DNA from: a virus
DNA length: 39,567 bases
IMG/VR virus record: IMGVR_UViG_3300020281_000054
Span: 1 to 39,567 of that record
Strand: one strand, 5' to 3'
The position numbers and the translations under genes were made by a program. Positions 9,593 through 18,077 of this stretch are shown piece by piece. The first letter of the stretch is position 1, and the number at the start of each line of letters is the position of its first letter. The notes beneath the pieces were generated by a model, which had not been told where the DNA came from, searched no databases, and saw only the letters and a program-made list of their open reading frames with translations.

Positions 9593-10090
9593 TTATTTAG
9601 CGAGTTTCTTGAAATGAAATTCTCCATCTTTTTCCTCTTTTCCCCAAACAAAAGCACCTGATCGTAGTCTTCGACCGTTATCGAATGACCAGTAATCGGT
9701 GCCATTGAATCTAGCAAGTGCAGTTATGTTTATATCATTGACAACACAAGGACCATTGGTTTCACCCCACCATGTGCCGTCGTCCATCTTTACAAAAACA
9801 AATCCACATCCTTTCTTATTTTTCTTAAGATCTAATGTGTCGCATTCAATGATGTCTTCATGAATTCGTTTTATCTTTGCTCTAAAATGTTTATAAGGTT
9901 TATTAGGACCTTCATACTCATACCAAGATTTACATTCTAAAATCTTACCCTTCTTTATCTCAGTCCATTCTATGTTGACCCATGGCCACTTCTGTGGATC
10001 TGATGTTGCTTGAGCTTTATTAGTATAATGTCCACATAATGCTTCTTCAAAACTAATCATTTTTAAGTGATTTCTTAACCATTTCAGCAT
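9593..10090 (-). CDS. cpeT: CpeT-like phycobiliprotein lyase family protein (165 aa)
   Basis: CpeT/CpcT lyases attach bilin chromophores to cysteines of phycobiliproteins; phage versions are auxiliary metabolic genes. The family pattern is visible: G-H-Y-T-N-K-A-Q-A near residue 20, Y-E-Y then a K-P-Y-K-H-F-R segment mid-protein, a W-W-G-E...C stretch, and a C-terminal D-N-G-R-x-x-R-S-G-A-F-V-W-G-K-E ending F-x-F. At 165 aa it is shorter than typical host CpeT (about 200 aa). The ATG at 10090 is chosen because GAGGTG lies about 5 bases upstream; an ATG at 10060 would instead overlap the preceding stop as ATGATTAG. Activity is inferred from family. Confidence 0.7.
   Translation of the reverse strand: MLKWLRNHLKMISFEEALCGHYTNKAQATSDPQKWPWVNIEWTEIKKGKILECKSWYEYEGPNKPYKHFRAKIKRIHEDIIECDTLDLKKNKKGCGFVFVKMDDGTWWGETNGPCVVNDINITALARFNGTDYWSFDNGRRLRSGAFVWGKEEKDGEFHFKKLAK
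9594..9601 (-). promoter_or_regulatory. Late-promoter-like box (GCTAAATA) before gp5
   Basis: Minus-strand GCTAAATA, 22 bases before the gp5 ATG and overlapping the end of the CpeT-like gene. It matches the TAAATA core of T4 late promoters at the usual distance. Confidence 0.4.
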
Positions 10091-10169
10091 ATGCCACCTC
10101 TGCGGGTGACCAGTCTTCCTTATTCTTTAAGATATGTTTTATTGCCTTTTTAGTTGTCTTTGTACGCAT
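10053..10169 (-). CDS. Small hypothetical protein (38 aa)
   Basis: Short, strongly basic N-terminus (MRTKTTKKAIKHILK) followed by W-S-P-A-E-V-A-Y-A-E-M and a lysine-rich tail. The frame is open from an ATG 31 bases downstream of a perfect T4 late box, and its last 38 bases overlap the CpeT-like gene in another frame. The amphipathic pattern and promoter distance argue that it is real. Function unknown. Confidence 0.6.
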   Translation of the reverse strand: MRTKTTKKAIKHILKNKEDWSPAEVAYAEMVKKSLKND

Positions 10170-10199
10170 TGTTACAATATTGTTAGTGTTTACTAACAG

Positions 10200-10207
10200 T
10201 ATTTATA
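10200..10207 (-). promoter_or_regulatory. T4-type late promoter box TATAAATA
   Basis: Perfect TATAAATA on the minus strand, 31 bases upstream of the 38-aa gene and just before the end of the 54-aa gene. It would drive the 38-aa gene and the CpeT-like gene late in infection. Confidence 0.6.
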
Positions 10208-10208
10208 A

Positions 10209-10373
10209 CTATTGCCAATACTCATCTAAAACATCAAAAACCCTATTGAGATACTCGTTAGCTCCATTACATTCCCACTCACCCTTCTCTCCGATCTCAC
10301 ACTTGTAGTGTAATTCTCTTTTGAGTTGCATAAGTCTGTTGGTCATTGCAACTTTGTCTAACCTACCATTCAT
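10209..10373 (-). CDS. Small hypothetical protein (54 aa)
   Basis: Helical, charged small protein with two cysteines (K-C-E-I and W-E-C-N). A longer frame from a TTG at 10391 exists, but the ATG at 10373 overlaps the upstream stop as TAATG, the coupling used repeatedly in this genome, so I choose it. No recognised family. Confidence 0.6.
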   Translation of the reverse strand: MNGRLDKVAMTNRLMQLKRELHYKCEIGEKGEWECNGANEYLNRVFDVLDEYWQ

Positions 10374-10708
10374 TAGTCTCTTTGCCTCCAATCGTCTGGT
10401 CTATCATTACGAAACCAATCAGCGATATCTCCTGCATCCGTGAAACCCCTTTTATGTTTACTTGAATCGGGGTCTCCTATATTCAAGTATTTAAGAAAAG
10501 ACGCTTCGTCTTCATTTCTACTCAACCTTCTTGCTGTTTGTAGCATTCCTCGTGCTGATGTATTTCTTTTGGATAATTTCTCTGCCCATATCATATCTTC
10601 GATTCCTACTTCTTGTCCTGCAGCGATGCTTTTGCATATGTCCTCAAGACGGAGACGATACTGGGTTGATAACATAAATCTACGGTTGCTTTTTTTTAAG
10701 TTGTTCAT
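10373..10708 (-). CDS. Hypothetical basic protein (111 aa)
   Basis: Basic, helix-rich protein with no recognised domain; the C-terminal half ends in an aromatic, acidic D-W-F-R-N-D-R-P-D-D-W segment. The frame could extend to a TTG at 10747, but that part lies inside the 43-aa gene, so I prefer the ATG at 10708. Its start overlaps the 3' end of the 43-aa gene by 29 bases and its stop overlaps the 54-aa gene as TAATG. Confidence 0.6.
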   Translation of the reverse strand: MNNLKKSNRRFMLSTQYRLRLEDICKSIAAGQEVGIEDMIWAEKLSKRNTSARGMLQTARRLSRNEDEASFLKYLNIGDPDSSKHKRGFTDAGDIADWFRNDRPDDWRQRD

Positions 10709-10811
10709 AGAGGATTGCTTGCATGAAGGACTTCGGTCCTTCTTCAAGTAACTTATCCTTCCATTTTGATGGGGGGTTTTTTAGTTTGTTTGTTTTTTTA
10801 CGATGTGCCAT
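10680..10811 (-). CDS. Small basic hypothetical protein (43 aa)
   Basis: Lysine-rich micro-protein opening MAHRKKTNKLKN, then P-P-S-K-W-K-D-K and an amphipathic helix F-M-Q-A-I-L-Y-E-Q-L. Its ATG overlaps the stop of the 27-aa gene as TAATG, and its end overlaps the 111-aa gene in another frame. The composition and TAATG coupling support a real gene. It may bind nucleic acid, given its charge, but that is a guess. Confidence 0.55.
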   Translation of the reverse strand: MAHRKKTNKLKNPPSKWKDKLLEEGPKSFMQAILYEQLKKKQP

Positions 10812-10894
10812 TATTTTTTAAATACACCTGCCTTTGCAAGCAAGTATACCGATAGGGTTGTCCAAAAGACAACTTCTAGTCCAATGTTATTCAT
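10811..10894 (-). CDS. Micro membrane peptide (27 aa)
   Basis: Reads MNNIGLEVVFWTTLSVYLLA and ends KAGVFKK: one hydrophobic helix with a positive C-terminal end, so probably a single-pass inner-membrane peptide. It starts 3 bases after the CP12 stop and its stop overlaps the next ATG as TAATG. Support is the hydrophobicity and tight packing; homology was not tested. Confidence 0.5.
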   Translation of the reverse strand: MNNIGLEVVFWTTLSVYLLAKAGVFKK

Positions 10895-10896
10895 AA

Positions 10897-11124
10897 TTAG
10901 TCATCGTATACTAAACACTCAGGCTCCTCTGGATGCTGATCGCAGAATAACTCAAGTGCATTTGGATCATGGTGATCCCCTGCTTCGATCTCTTCTTTAT
11001 GATGATCGACGTAATCTTCTAACTCATGCAATTCAACCTCAATATGGCGACGCATTTGTGGGTTAGTAGATGGATCGTCAAGGATGTCTTTATCCTTTGC
11101 GATGTGTGATTCGATTGTTTTCAT
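10897..11124 (-). CDS. cp12: CP12-like Calvin-cycle inhibitor (75 aa)
   Basis: CP12 is a small disordered protein that ties GAPDH and phosphoribulokinase into an inactive complex and so slows the Calvin cycle. The C-terminus has the CP12 signature: D-P-x-x-L-E-L-F-C (C61), eight residues, C (C70), then L-V-Y-D-D, matching the GAPDH-binding tail and its disulphide pair. The N-terminal half is charged and helical (E-L-H-E-L-E-D-Y) like the kinase-contact region, but the usual N-terminal cysteine pair is absent. Length fits CP12. It sits directly behind the gp27-like hub gene with a GATAAATA box 24 bases upstream. Confidence 0.8.
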   Translation of the reverse strand: MKTIESHIAKDKDILDDPSTNPQMRRHIEVELHELEDYVDHHKEEIEAGDHHDPNALELFCDQHPEEPECLVYDD

Positions 11125-11146
11125 TTTATTATACCTATGATTAATA

Positions 11147-12556
11147 CTATTTATCTTCTCGGATAGAGTCCTTAGTAAGATAAAGAGTGGTTGTCATACC
11201 TTCTTTACGATAGATGTGTTTCAAACTGGCAATCAAATACTTACCACTATATACACGATCTTGCTTCACATCTTTAGAATTATCAGTCCTAGATGCGGGA
11301 ATGCTGACTTTTACTATCTTTCCAACTGCTAAAGTTGTATTGCCAGGCACAACTATTGTCAACTGAATAGCGTTAAGTAATGCATATCTAGCAACAGCAT
11401 AACTTGATACGCTTAATGTGTCAAACTTTGTCTTCGTACCACCATCTGGATCACTACCTATACTAGACTGATGAGTCCAAGTTGGCATGATTCTAAACTT
11501 ATATCTTGTAGCAGGTTGTGTTTCTGTATCAAAACCTGTCTGTTGAAATGGTCTACCTCTATCGATAGTAGATGCTTTATCAAAAGTGCTCTCATAAGTG
11601 GTAGTAAAGTTATTACGTTTTACTTCTGTAGATTTCTCATTACCTTCACTTGATGATCCTGTAGGCATGTGACTTAAACTAACAGAGGGCACAGATATAC
11701 CTAACACTGATGTTTTATATAAACCTGATCTTAATTTTTCTAAATGATTAACTTTATCAGGGAAAGATATGGATTCTATCTTAAAATATTCCTTGATAGG
11801 ATCTGTCTCTACACCTGCCTGCATGTAGGTGTATGTGGGAATATTCAACGGCTCTTGTGAGCATAACTTATCGATAGATTGAAAGTTAAATCCATGTCTA
11901 TTTTCATAGAATAAGAAACCTGATTGCATTACAGATCTCTTACCACCACCCTCAAGTCTCAATACCTTGTCACCAAGATATGTAATAGCATCATAAGGTC
12001 TCCAATTAGGACAACTGAAGCATAATTTACTATGATTCTCAAAGTTTACTGCTTTTACTTTCTCTCCACCTTTCAATATATCTTTAGCAACATACTTAGG
12101 AAAATTTACTTTATCTTTATGTTTCTCACAAGGTCCGAATGCACCAAAGATTCTATTTGCCTCATTTAAAAATGCTTCATGAGATGTAAGATGTAAAATA
12201 TACATCGCTGCTCTCTCATTCTTGATAAAACTACCAAGTTTAAATACACGAAAGATAACTTCTAAAGGATCAGAATCTGAGCTTTCTGTTGTTACTTTTA
12301 TTTTAACAACCTCTTTACCACGAATCTGTTTGTATAGATCAATAGAGTCAACTATTGTCATGTCACATCTTAGAAATGGACTATCGATAGACTCCATGTA
12401 TTCCATAGACGCAACAAGATCACGGATATCGTATACCTCGTCTCCCTTATATCTTGCTTTAGGTGACAAAGCCTCCTGCCACTCCATCTTACCAGTTTCA
12501 CCAAAGGCAATGGATGCTTCATTCAGCTCTACAATTTTTGATCTTCTATTTGCCAT
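11147..12556 (-). CDS. 27: gp27-like baseplate hub protein (469 aa)
   Basis: Hub protein expected to form the ring linking the tail tube to the gp5 spike. The N-terminal third has the tube/hub-like pattern S-P-F-L-R-C-D-M-T-I-V-D-S, then E-V-V-K-I-K-V and V-F-K-L-G; the C-terminal third (about 385-465) ends in a beta-rich segment with G-K-I-V-K-V-S-I-P and Y-S-G-K-Y-L-I-A-S, typical of gp27-type hubs. It lies between the tape-measure genes and gp5, where T4-like cyanophages place the hub. Its ATG overlaps the upstream stop as TAATG. Assignment rests on pattern and synteny. Confidence 0.7.
   Translation of the reverse strand: MANRRSKIVELNEASIAFGETGKMEWQEALSPKARYKGDEVYDIRDLVASMEYMESIDSPFLRCDMTIVDSIDLYKQIRGKEVVKIKVTTESSDSDPLEVIFRVFKLGSFIKNERAAMYILHLTSHEAFLNEANRIFGAFGPCEKHKDKVNFPKYVAKDILKGGEKVKAVNFENHSKLCFSCPNWRPYDAITYLGDKVLRLEGGGKRSVMQSGFLFYENRHGFNFQSIDKLCSQEPLNIPTYTYMQAGVETDPIKEYFKIESISFPDKVNHLEKLRSGLYKTSVLGISVPSVSLSHMPTGSSSEGNEKSTEVKRNNFTTTYESTFDKASTIDRGRPFQQTGFDTETQPATRYKFRIMPTWTHQSSIGSDPDGGTKTKFDTLSVSSYAVARYALLNAIQLTIVVPGNTTLAVGKIVKVSIPASRTDNSKDVKQDRVYSGKYLIASLKHIYRKEGMTTTLYLTKDSIREDK
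11148..11155 (-). promoter_or_regulatory. Late-promoter-like box (GATAAATA) before CP12
   Basis: Minus-strand GATAAATA, one mismatch from the T4 late box, 24 bases before the CP12 start and inside the last codons of the hub gene. Confidence 0.45.
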
Positions 12557-15288
12557 TATTTAAGATTGTGTGTGCAGTGCATATCAGGTTTTGTGCTTCT
12601 AAATTGATCAAACTTAGAAACAAAGAATGGATCTGCTTCATTCCACTGGAAGAAGTTAGGTGTAATAATAGGAATGTCTTCTGGTTGTCCTCCACCTCCA
12701 TCTACTTGAGCATTTGCCATTGTTGATACTGCAGTATTTTGTTGCTCTATAGCAGATGCCATGGCTGCGTTGCTTTCAGTTACCATCTTTTGCAACTCAG
12801 CATTCTCTTGTATTCTATATTCATTTATTTTATCACCAACGAAATCTTTGATATCTTTAGCTTTCTCAACCACAGGATTCAAGAGTTTCTCTAGATCAGC
12901 GGGATCATTTCCCTTTTTAAAACGTGATATCTTTCTTGTATTTTCTCTATTCTTAAATGCATATTCACCTCTCTCATTGTCCTGTTGATCGCCACTAAAG
13001 TTACCACCCTCTCTACCTCTATCCTTGGCACCTGATCCTCTTAAATTTTTCTTTGTGCCATCCGCTTTAGTTATAGTTGCTTTTGAGTTAGTCTCATTCC
13101 ATCCCATCTTCATGTTAACATAATCAGCGATAGGCATCTGTGCTTCCTGATAGTTACCATCTGTATAGAATGTATTTTTCATTCTCCTCTTTCCTTTCTT
13201 CAATCCTAAGAAACCTGTCCTATAGTATTCCCAAGGTCCATAAATTGTAACACCTCTAAAATCACCCGCAGCAACATCGTCTACAGTCCCACCTGCTGCG
13301 ATTAACTCTTGATATGAATTATATTCACCACCTGCAGCGAAAGGTAAAGCATAACCTTTATTCGCTGCTTCTTTCATTCTTTGACCAGTTAGACCTGCAT
13401 TTGATTTTGTCTTAGGTGTATTAAATGGGACGATAAATGCTGATCCACCAGTTGCTTTCTTAGGATATCCAACCCACTCTAAACCGTGACCAATGAATGA
13501 AGTAGATTTACCACCATCTAAACTTACAGGATAACCAGACTGAGGACCATTGATCCATCCACCTAATTTACCACCACCTGCAAACCAGTTATTAGGGTTT
13601 AACCATCCACCACCGCCGTCTCCTTCCTTTAGGAGTCCGACCATCTTCTTCATATATCCTAAAACATTACCTAGTGCACCATTAACATCACTATCCTGAG
13701 ATGCTTCTCCTAAATCTGCAGCTTCTCCACCTTTTGCCATTTCTGGGACAACTACAATACCACCCTCTGCCTTTGGCTCAACACCATAATTAGAAAGTTT
13801 CTCAGCTCGACTCATGTTGTAGAAAGCAACATATTCATCTGTAGAAACTTCTTTATCGTTGATATATGCCTTACCAGTATCCATGTCGAATCGACCCGAT
13901 ACAGTTTTCTTAGTAGTAGTTTTTACTTCTTTGGCTTGTTTCTTAGCTACTTCCTTTTTCGGTTGCTTATCTTTATCTGATCCACCTGCAAAGAAACCTA
14001 ATACAAAAGTCAATGCTTTCATCAATCCAATCAAAGGTGCAAATGCTACTGTGCCAAAGAATGCACCAACTTTCTTGATAGTCGGCATTGCTGGCTCAAT
14101 AAAATCTAAGACCGCACTAAATGCACCACCAAGTGCCTTAAAGAAATCTCCTGCTGCCTCTTGTATAGGTGTAAAGACTGCTGAGAATATTTCACCAACT
14201 TGTGCGAAGAATTGCTTGAATGGTGCAATAATAGGCTCCATTGCTTTAGCAATACCTCCACCTGCTGCTCCACCAACAAATGCACCTGCTGCTTGACCTA
14301 ACATTGCTCCGCCAGGTATTCCAGTTGCTGCTCCAATAGCACCACCTATCTGTGATCCTGCTCCTGCTCCAATACCAGTACCTATTGCCTCTGCCTGATC
14401 CATGCCTGCTAGACGAGCCGTTGCATACGCTGCACCACCAAAGGCACTACCACGCAACAGATTACCACCTAGAGTTGTGCCTGCAAATTTCTTAAGTCTA
14501 CCACCTATTTTACCCGCTTTCATTAGGTTTTTCACCATGCCAAATAGCATGCCTACTACTGCCTTAATACCTTTGAGTGCTGCTAGTGGATTTGAGAGTA
14601 TAGCAAACCCTGCAAACAAAGGTGCTAATGATAAAGCAAATTGCATCACCCCAAAGAATCCTTTTAAACTTAATGGATTCTCTAAGAATTTCATAAGACC
14701 ATTTGCTGCAGATCCCCCAAGGAAACTAATTACACCAAACGCCCACTTACCTATCTCATATAAACCTTTTGCCAGTCGTTTGACTTTTTCTGGATTCTTC
14801 ATCAAGAAGTCAAATATTGCAAACTTAACTATACCTGAGAATAACCACTCAGCAATCTTAGCGAATGTCTGAAAGAATCCTCCAAACATTGCTTTAGTTA
14901 CTGCACCAAGTCTCTCAATGAATCTATTAGATTCTTTCTTTACATCTGCAGCTTCGTCTCTCTTTTCTCTTTGCTCTACTTTCTTCTTTGTTATTACCTC
15001 TCTATTTCTTTCACGTTTCTCTTCTTCATCTTTCCTCTTTCTATATCTCTCAGTTATACCTCTTTCTGATATCTGGAAATCTACTATCTCTTTCATAGTG
15101 CCTGCCATCTTATTAGCAACTATTGAAAGAGAGTTTACAGTAGCACCAAGACTATTGACAGCACTTAGATTTACCTTCAATCCCTCATTCATATCCTTGG
15201 TTTCTTTACTCGCACTCTTATCCACTCCCTTGAAAGATACCATCTTATAAAGGGCAGGTTTCTTAATAGTGGTCTTAGGTTTATCCAT
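12556..15288 (-). CDS. Tape-measure-like tail protein 2 (910 aa)
   Basis: Architecture of a tail tape-measure or inner-tube protein: N-terminal charged coiled coil (about 70-130, E-R-Y-R-K-R-K-D-E-E-E-K-R), hydrophobic helices (about 135-270), an Ala/Gly-rich glycine-zipper stretch (about 270-350), more hydrophobic helices to about 430, then a hydrophilic region with repeated F-A-A/A-A-G-G-E type motifs. The order and the glycine-zipper and E-P-I-I-A-P-F segments closely parallel the upstream 929-aa protein, so the two look like tandem paralogues. It lacks the transglycosylase-like domain. Both ends are coupled as TAATG. A role in setting tail length is inferred. Confidence 0.6.
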   Translation of the reverse strand: MDKPKTTIKKPALYKMVSFKGVDKSASKETKDMNEGLKVNLSAVNSLGATVNSLSIVANKMAGTMKEIVDFQISERGITERYRKRKDEEEKRERNREVITKKKVEQREKRDEAADVKKESNRFIERLGAVTKAMFGGFFQTFAKIAEWLFSGIVKFAIFDFLMKNPEKVKRLAKGLYEIGKWAFGVISFLGGSAANGLMKFLENPLSLKGFFGVMQFALSLAPLFAGFAILSNPLAALKGIKAVVGMLFGMVKNLMKAGKIGGRLKKFAGTTLGGNLLRGSAFGGAAYATARLAGMDQAEAIGTGIGAGAGSQIGGAIGAATGIPGGAMLGQAAGAFVGGAAGGGIAKAMEPIIAPFKQFFAQVGEIFSAVFTPIQEAAGDFFKALGGAFSAVLDFIEPAMPTIKKVGAFFGTVAFAPLIGLMKALTFVLGFFAGGSDKDKQPKKEVAKKQAKEVKTTTKKTVSGRFDMDTGKAYINDKEVSTDEYVAFYNMSRAEKLSNYGVEPKAEGGIVVVPEMAKGGEAADLGEASQDSDVNGALGNVLGYMKKMVGLLKEGDGGGGWLNPNNWFAGGGKLGGWINGPQSGYPVSLDGGKSTSFIGHGLEWVGYPKKATGGSAFIVPFNTPKTKSNAGLTGQRMKEAANKGYALPFAAGGEYNSYQELIAAGGTVDDVAAGDFRGVTIYGPWEYYRTGFLGLKKGKRRMKNTFYTDGNYQEAQMPIADYVNMKMGWNETNSKATITKADGTKKNLRGSGAKDRGREGGNFSGDQQDNERGEYAFKNRENTRKISRFKKGNDPADLEKLLNPVVEKAKDIKDFVGDKINEYRIQENAELQKMVTESNAAMASAIEQQNTAVSTMANAQVDGGGGQPEDIPIITPNFFQWNEADPFFVSKFDQFRSTKPDMHCTHNLK

Positions 15289-18077
15289 TACTTATGAATA
15301 GCTGGATGTAAAGGAGTAAAGATTTGTACAGGATTTTGTCCACCACCTTGTCCTCCACTATTTATTGGGACTGGGACAGAGACTGGGACTATGTTACCTG
15401 CCATGGCAGCACCACTTTCTAAATCTTTTTGTTGTTGTGCACTTGTTTTTATTTTATCACTGTAATCTGTGCTAGTACCTGCTGTTGGAGGAGGTGTAAG
15501 ATGAGGTTGAATCAGATCAATACCCTCTTGAAGCACATTCTTTGCCATTGATGCTAAGGTGTTAAGTAAATTTCCTTTCTTTGCTTGTGGTTTCGTCTCC
15601 TCTTTCGTCTCTACCTCTGAATCTGACTCCTCTTTTGACCCTTTCGCTGCAGGATCAGGGATAGATGTTGGTTTAGCACTAGATTCTGGTAACTCAATTT
15701 GATCTGCAAATGCTTTCTTTAATGCTTCATAGAATTTAGTGCTCTTTGTGCCAAATCCGTCTTCAGATACCTCACCTGACTGTAACCATTTCAATGCAGC
15801 ATTCCACCCTGTGTTGTGTGCATAACCCAAGATTGCCATCTGATCTAACTTAGGTCTCTCCATAAACTCTTTGTATGGAGATAAGTATGACATATTTGCA
15901 GCAGTATATCCTGCAAGTAGATTCTCCTGCAATTCCTTATTCCTTCTGAATATTATTCTCATTGGAAGACTATGACCAGGATCTTGGATACCAAACATCC
16001 TTGCACCATCAGTCTTTGCCATGGCACCCATTTGATATCTACCATCATATTTTCCTTCACTACCACCTATTGCAAGATAGTTATCACTAGATTCAATGCC
16101 AGCTAGTGTATTTCTATAGGTATCCCATACACTTGAATCTACACCTAACTTTGATTTTACAAAGTCATATGGGACTTTTACATCACCACCTAAATCTTTC
16201 TCTTCTGTTGGCACATCATTTCTTTCTAGTTTTGCTACTGCTTTTTTAAGGACAGCTATCATACCTGTTGCAAAGAAAACTAATGACTTTCTAAGAGCAA
16301 ATCTAAATATTCCACCTGCAGCAAATTCTTCTGGCTCTGCTACGTTTGGTTTCTGTATTATAACCTTTGGTTTTATCAACTGTTTGTTATCTACATTTCC
16401 TGTGATAACCTCAGCATTGAAGAATTTTCCAAAATATTTTCCACCCTTGTCAAACTGCTCAAGATCTGGTTTTTTCTCTGATCCTTTTGCATTTGCTACC
16501 TGATTTATATCTACGTTTCTGCCAGGATCCTTACGTCTTATAACATCCCATGCAAATCCTATGGGATTTAAGGTAAATGCGACAATATTCTTAATTAAAT
16601 TAAAGGTAAATGACAATACTTTAAAGATTGTCTTCATAGCACCACCCAATACTAGACCCACAAACTTCATGATAGGAGTAATTGCCTTCATGATAGTGCT
16701 AACAATATTACCCAATGCCTTGAAGAATGTGCCAAGTAACTCCTTCATTGGCTCAATCACTGGCATAAGTGGTGCTAGGAATACATCCTTAAACATGCCA
16801 AATGCTCGTGCCATAGGCTCAAAGATAGGTTGGACAATAGGTCCTATCTTACTACCAATAAATCCACCTAAAAAGTCACCAATAGCAGCACCTATCATAG
16901 GTCCGAAAGGTCCTAGGAATGGTAACAATGCACCACCTGCTGCTGCTCCTGCTACACCACCGATTGCTTTACCTACACCTGCTCCTACTGCTGTACCTGC
17001 TGCCTCTCCTTCTTGATCTCCTGCCAATGCTCTTGATAAACCACCAACTACAGATGTGGCACCTGCCAACATAGTAGCACCGCCACCAGGTATCCTTCCT
17101 TTTATTCCTTTGAATGCATTACTCATACGTCTGGTAGCACCCATTCTCATGCCACCAATCTTTGTGGTTGGTCTGACTCTATTCTCAAATGATTTTATAC
17201 CGCCAGGTTTCTTCCTAGCAGCTTTACGCATTGTGTTATATTCTTGCTTTGTATAGTAACGACCAGTCTTCTTATCATAATATCCACTCTTTACCCTTTG
17301 AGTTGCTTGATTTGCACCCTCCTCAGCTGTCTTAGCGTTTGAAAAAATATCTTGTAGTTTTTTAACATCACCAAATAATTTCCATGGCATAAGAATGTAT
17401 TGTGCACCTTTGAGAGCTGCAAGACCAACTAAGAATTGCAAACCACCTGTAAAGAATCTGAATACTCTCTGTATCTTATTTTCACCAGGTACTCCAGTCC
17501 CAAACATTCTGACCATGCCATTGAAGACCTGACCTATACCGAAACTAGTGATTTTAAATACAAACTTTACTAGTGATGCGACTATCTTAAATACTGTTTT
17601 TATTGCCTCTCCATTCTTTTGCATCCATGTAAGACCACCAAACAATGCAAACGCACCAAATAACGTGCCGAAGAAACCACCAATCCTTGCAAGCATTTTC
17701 TTGAAAGGTGATAGTATTTCCTTTGCTTCTTTCTTTTGTGCTTCTTGCTTTTCTTTAGCAAGTTGTTTTGCTAGTTTTGCAGAATCCTCACGTCTCTTAC
17801 GAAACGCAGCTCTTCTTTCTTGTACCTTTAAACGAGATGCAAGAAGTTTCTTTTCTCTATCTTTTGCTTGCTCATATACCCTATCTTTCTGCGACGTCTC
17901 TTGTATAAAAGTTTTCTGAAATTCGAGTAGTGTTAATGATGACTCAAATGATTTACCTATACTAGTAGTTGATCTACCAAGTCTGTTCAGGCTCAATCGA
18001 AGACCATTCATGTTGCGACCTACATCGGTCGAGGTCTTAAACGCTTTGACTCTTACAAATGAGCGAATTGCTGACAT
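15288..18077 (-). CDS. Tape-measure-like tail protein 1 with lytic transglycosylase-like domain (929 aa)
   Basis: N-terminal coiled coil (about 65-120), hydrophobic helices (125-230), glycine-zipper (335-410), hydrophobic helices (410-510), then a soluble domain at about 635-795. That domain has the lysozyme/SLT layout: A-G-I-E-S-S with likely catalytic E662, G-K-Y-D-G-R-Y-Q-M-G at 675-684, and G-Y-A-H-N-T-G-W at 751-758 in place of 'AYNxG'. It would cut peptidoglycan during DNA injection, a common job of a tape-measure C-terminal domain. The C-terminus is Pro/Gly-rich. It starts as TAATG on the frameshift ORF directly behind gp26, the canonical place for a tape measure. Enzyme activity is inferred from motif. 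Confidence 0.7.
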   Translation of the reverse strand: MSAIRSFVRVKAFKTSTDVGRNMNGLRLSLNRLGRSTTSIGKSFESSLTLLEFQKTFIQETSQKDRVYEQAKDREKKLLASRLKVQERRAAFRKRREDSAKLAKQLAKEKQEAQKKEAKEILSPFKKMLARIGGFFGTLFGAFALFGGLTWMQKNGEAIKTVFKIVASLVKFVFKITSFGIGQVFNGMVRMFGTGVPGENKIQRVFRFFTGGLQFLVGLAALKGAQYILMPWKLFGDVKKLQDIFSNAKTAEEGANQATQRVKSGYYDKKTGRYYTKQEYNTMRKAARKKPGGIKSFENRVRPTTKIGGMRMGATRRMSNAFKGIKGRIPGGGATMLAGATSVVGGLSRALAGDQEGEAAGTAVGAGVGKAIGGVAGAAAGGALLPFLGPFGPMIGAAIGDFLGGFIGSKIGPIVQPIFEPMARAFGMFKDVFLAPLMPVIEPMKELLGTFFKALGNIVSTIMKAITPIMKFVGLVLGGAMKTIFKVLSFTFNLIKNIVAFTLNPIGFAWDVIRRKDPGRNVDINQVANAKGSEKKPDLEQFDKGGKYFGKFFNAEVITGNVDNKQLIKPKVIIQKPNVAEPEEFAAGGIFRFALRKSLVFFATGMIAVLKKAVAKLERNDVPTEEKDLGGDVKVPYDFVKSKLGVDSSVWDTYRNTLAGIESSDNYLAIGGSEGKYDGRYQMGAMAKTDGARMFGIQDPGHSLPMRIIFRRNKELQENLLAGYTAANMSYLSPYKEFMERPKLDQMAILGYAHNTGWNAALKWLQSGEVSEDGFGTKSTKFYEALKKAFADQIELPESSAKPTSIPDPAAKGSKEESDSEVETKEETKPQAKKGNLLNTLASMAKNVLQEGIDLIQPHLTPPPTAGTSTDYSDKIKTSAQQQKDLESGAAMAGNIVPVSVPVPINSGGQGGGQNPVQIFTPLHPAIHK

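Noticed and set aside
10600-10630. GAAGTAGG string resembling the glutamine (glnA / downstream-peptide) riboswitch core
   Set aside because: It lies inside the 111-aa coding region and the other conserved half and stems are absent.
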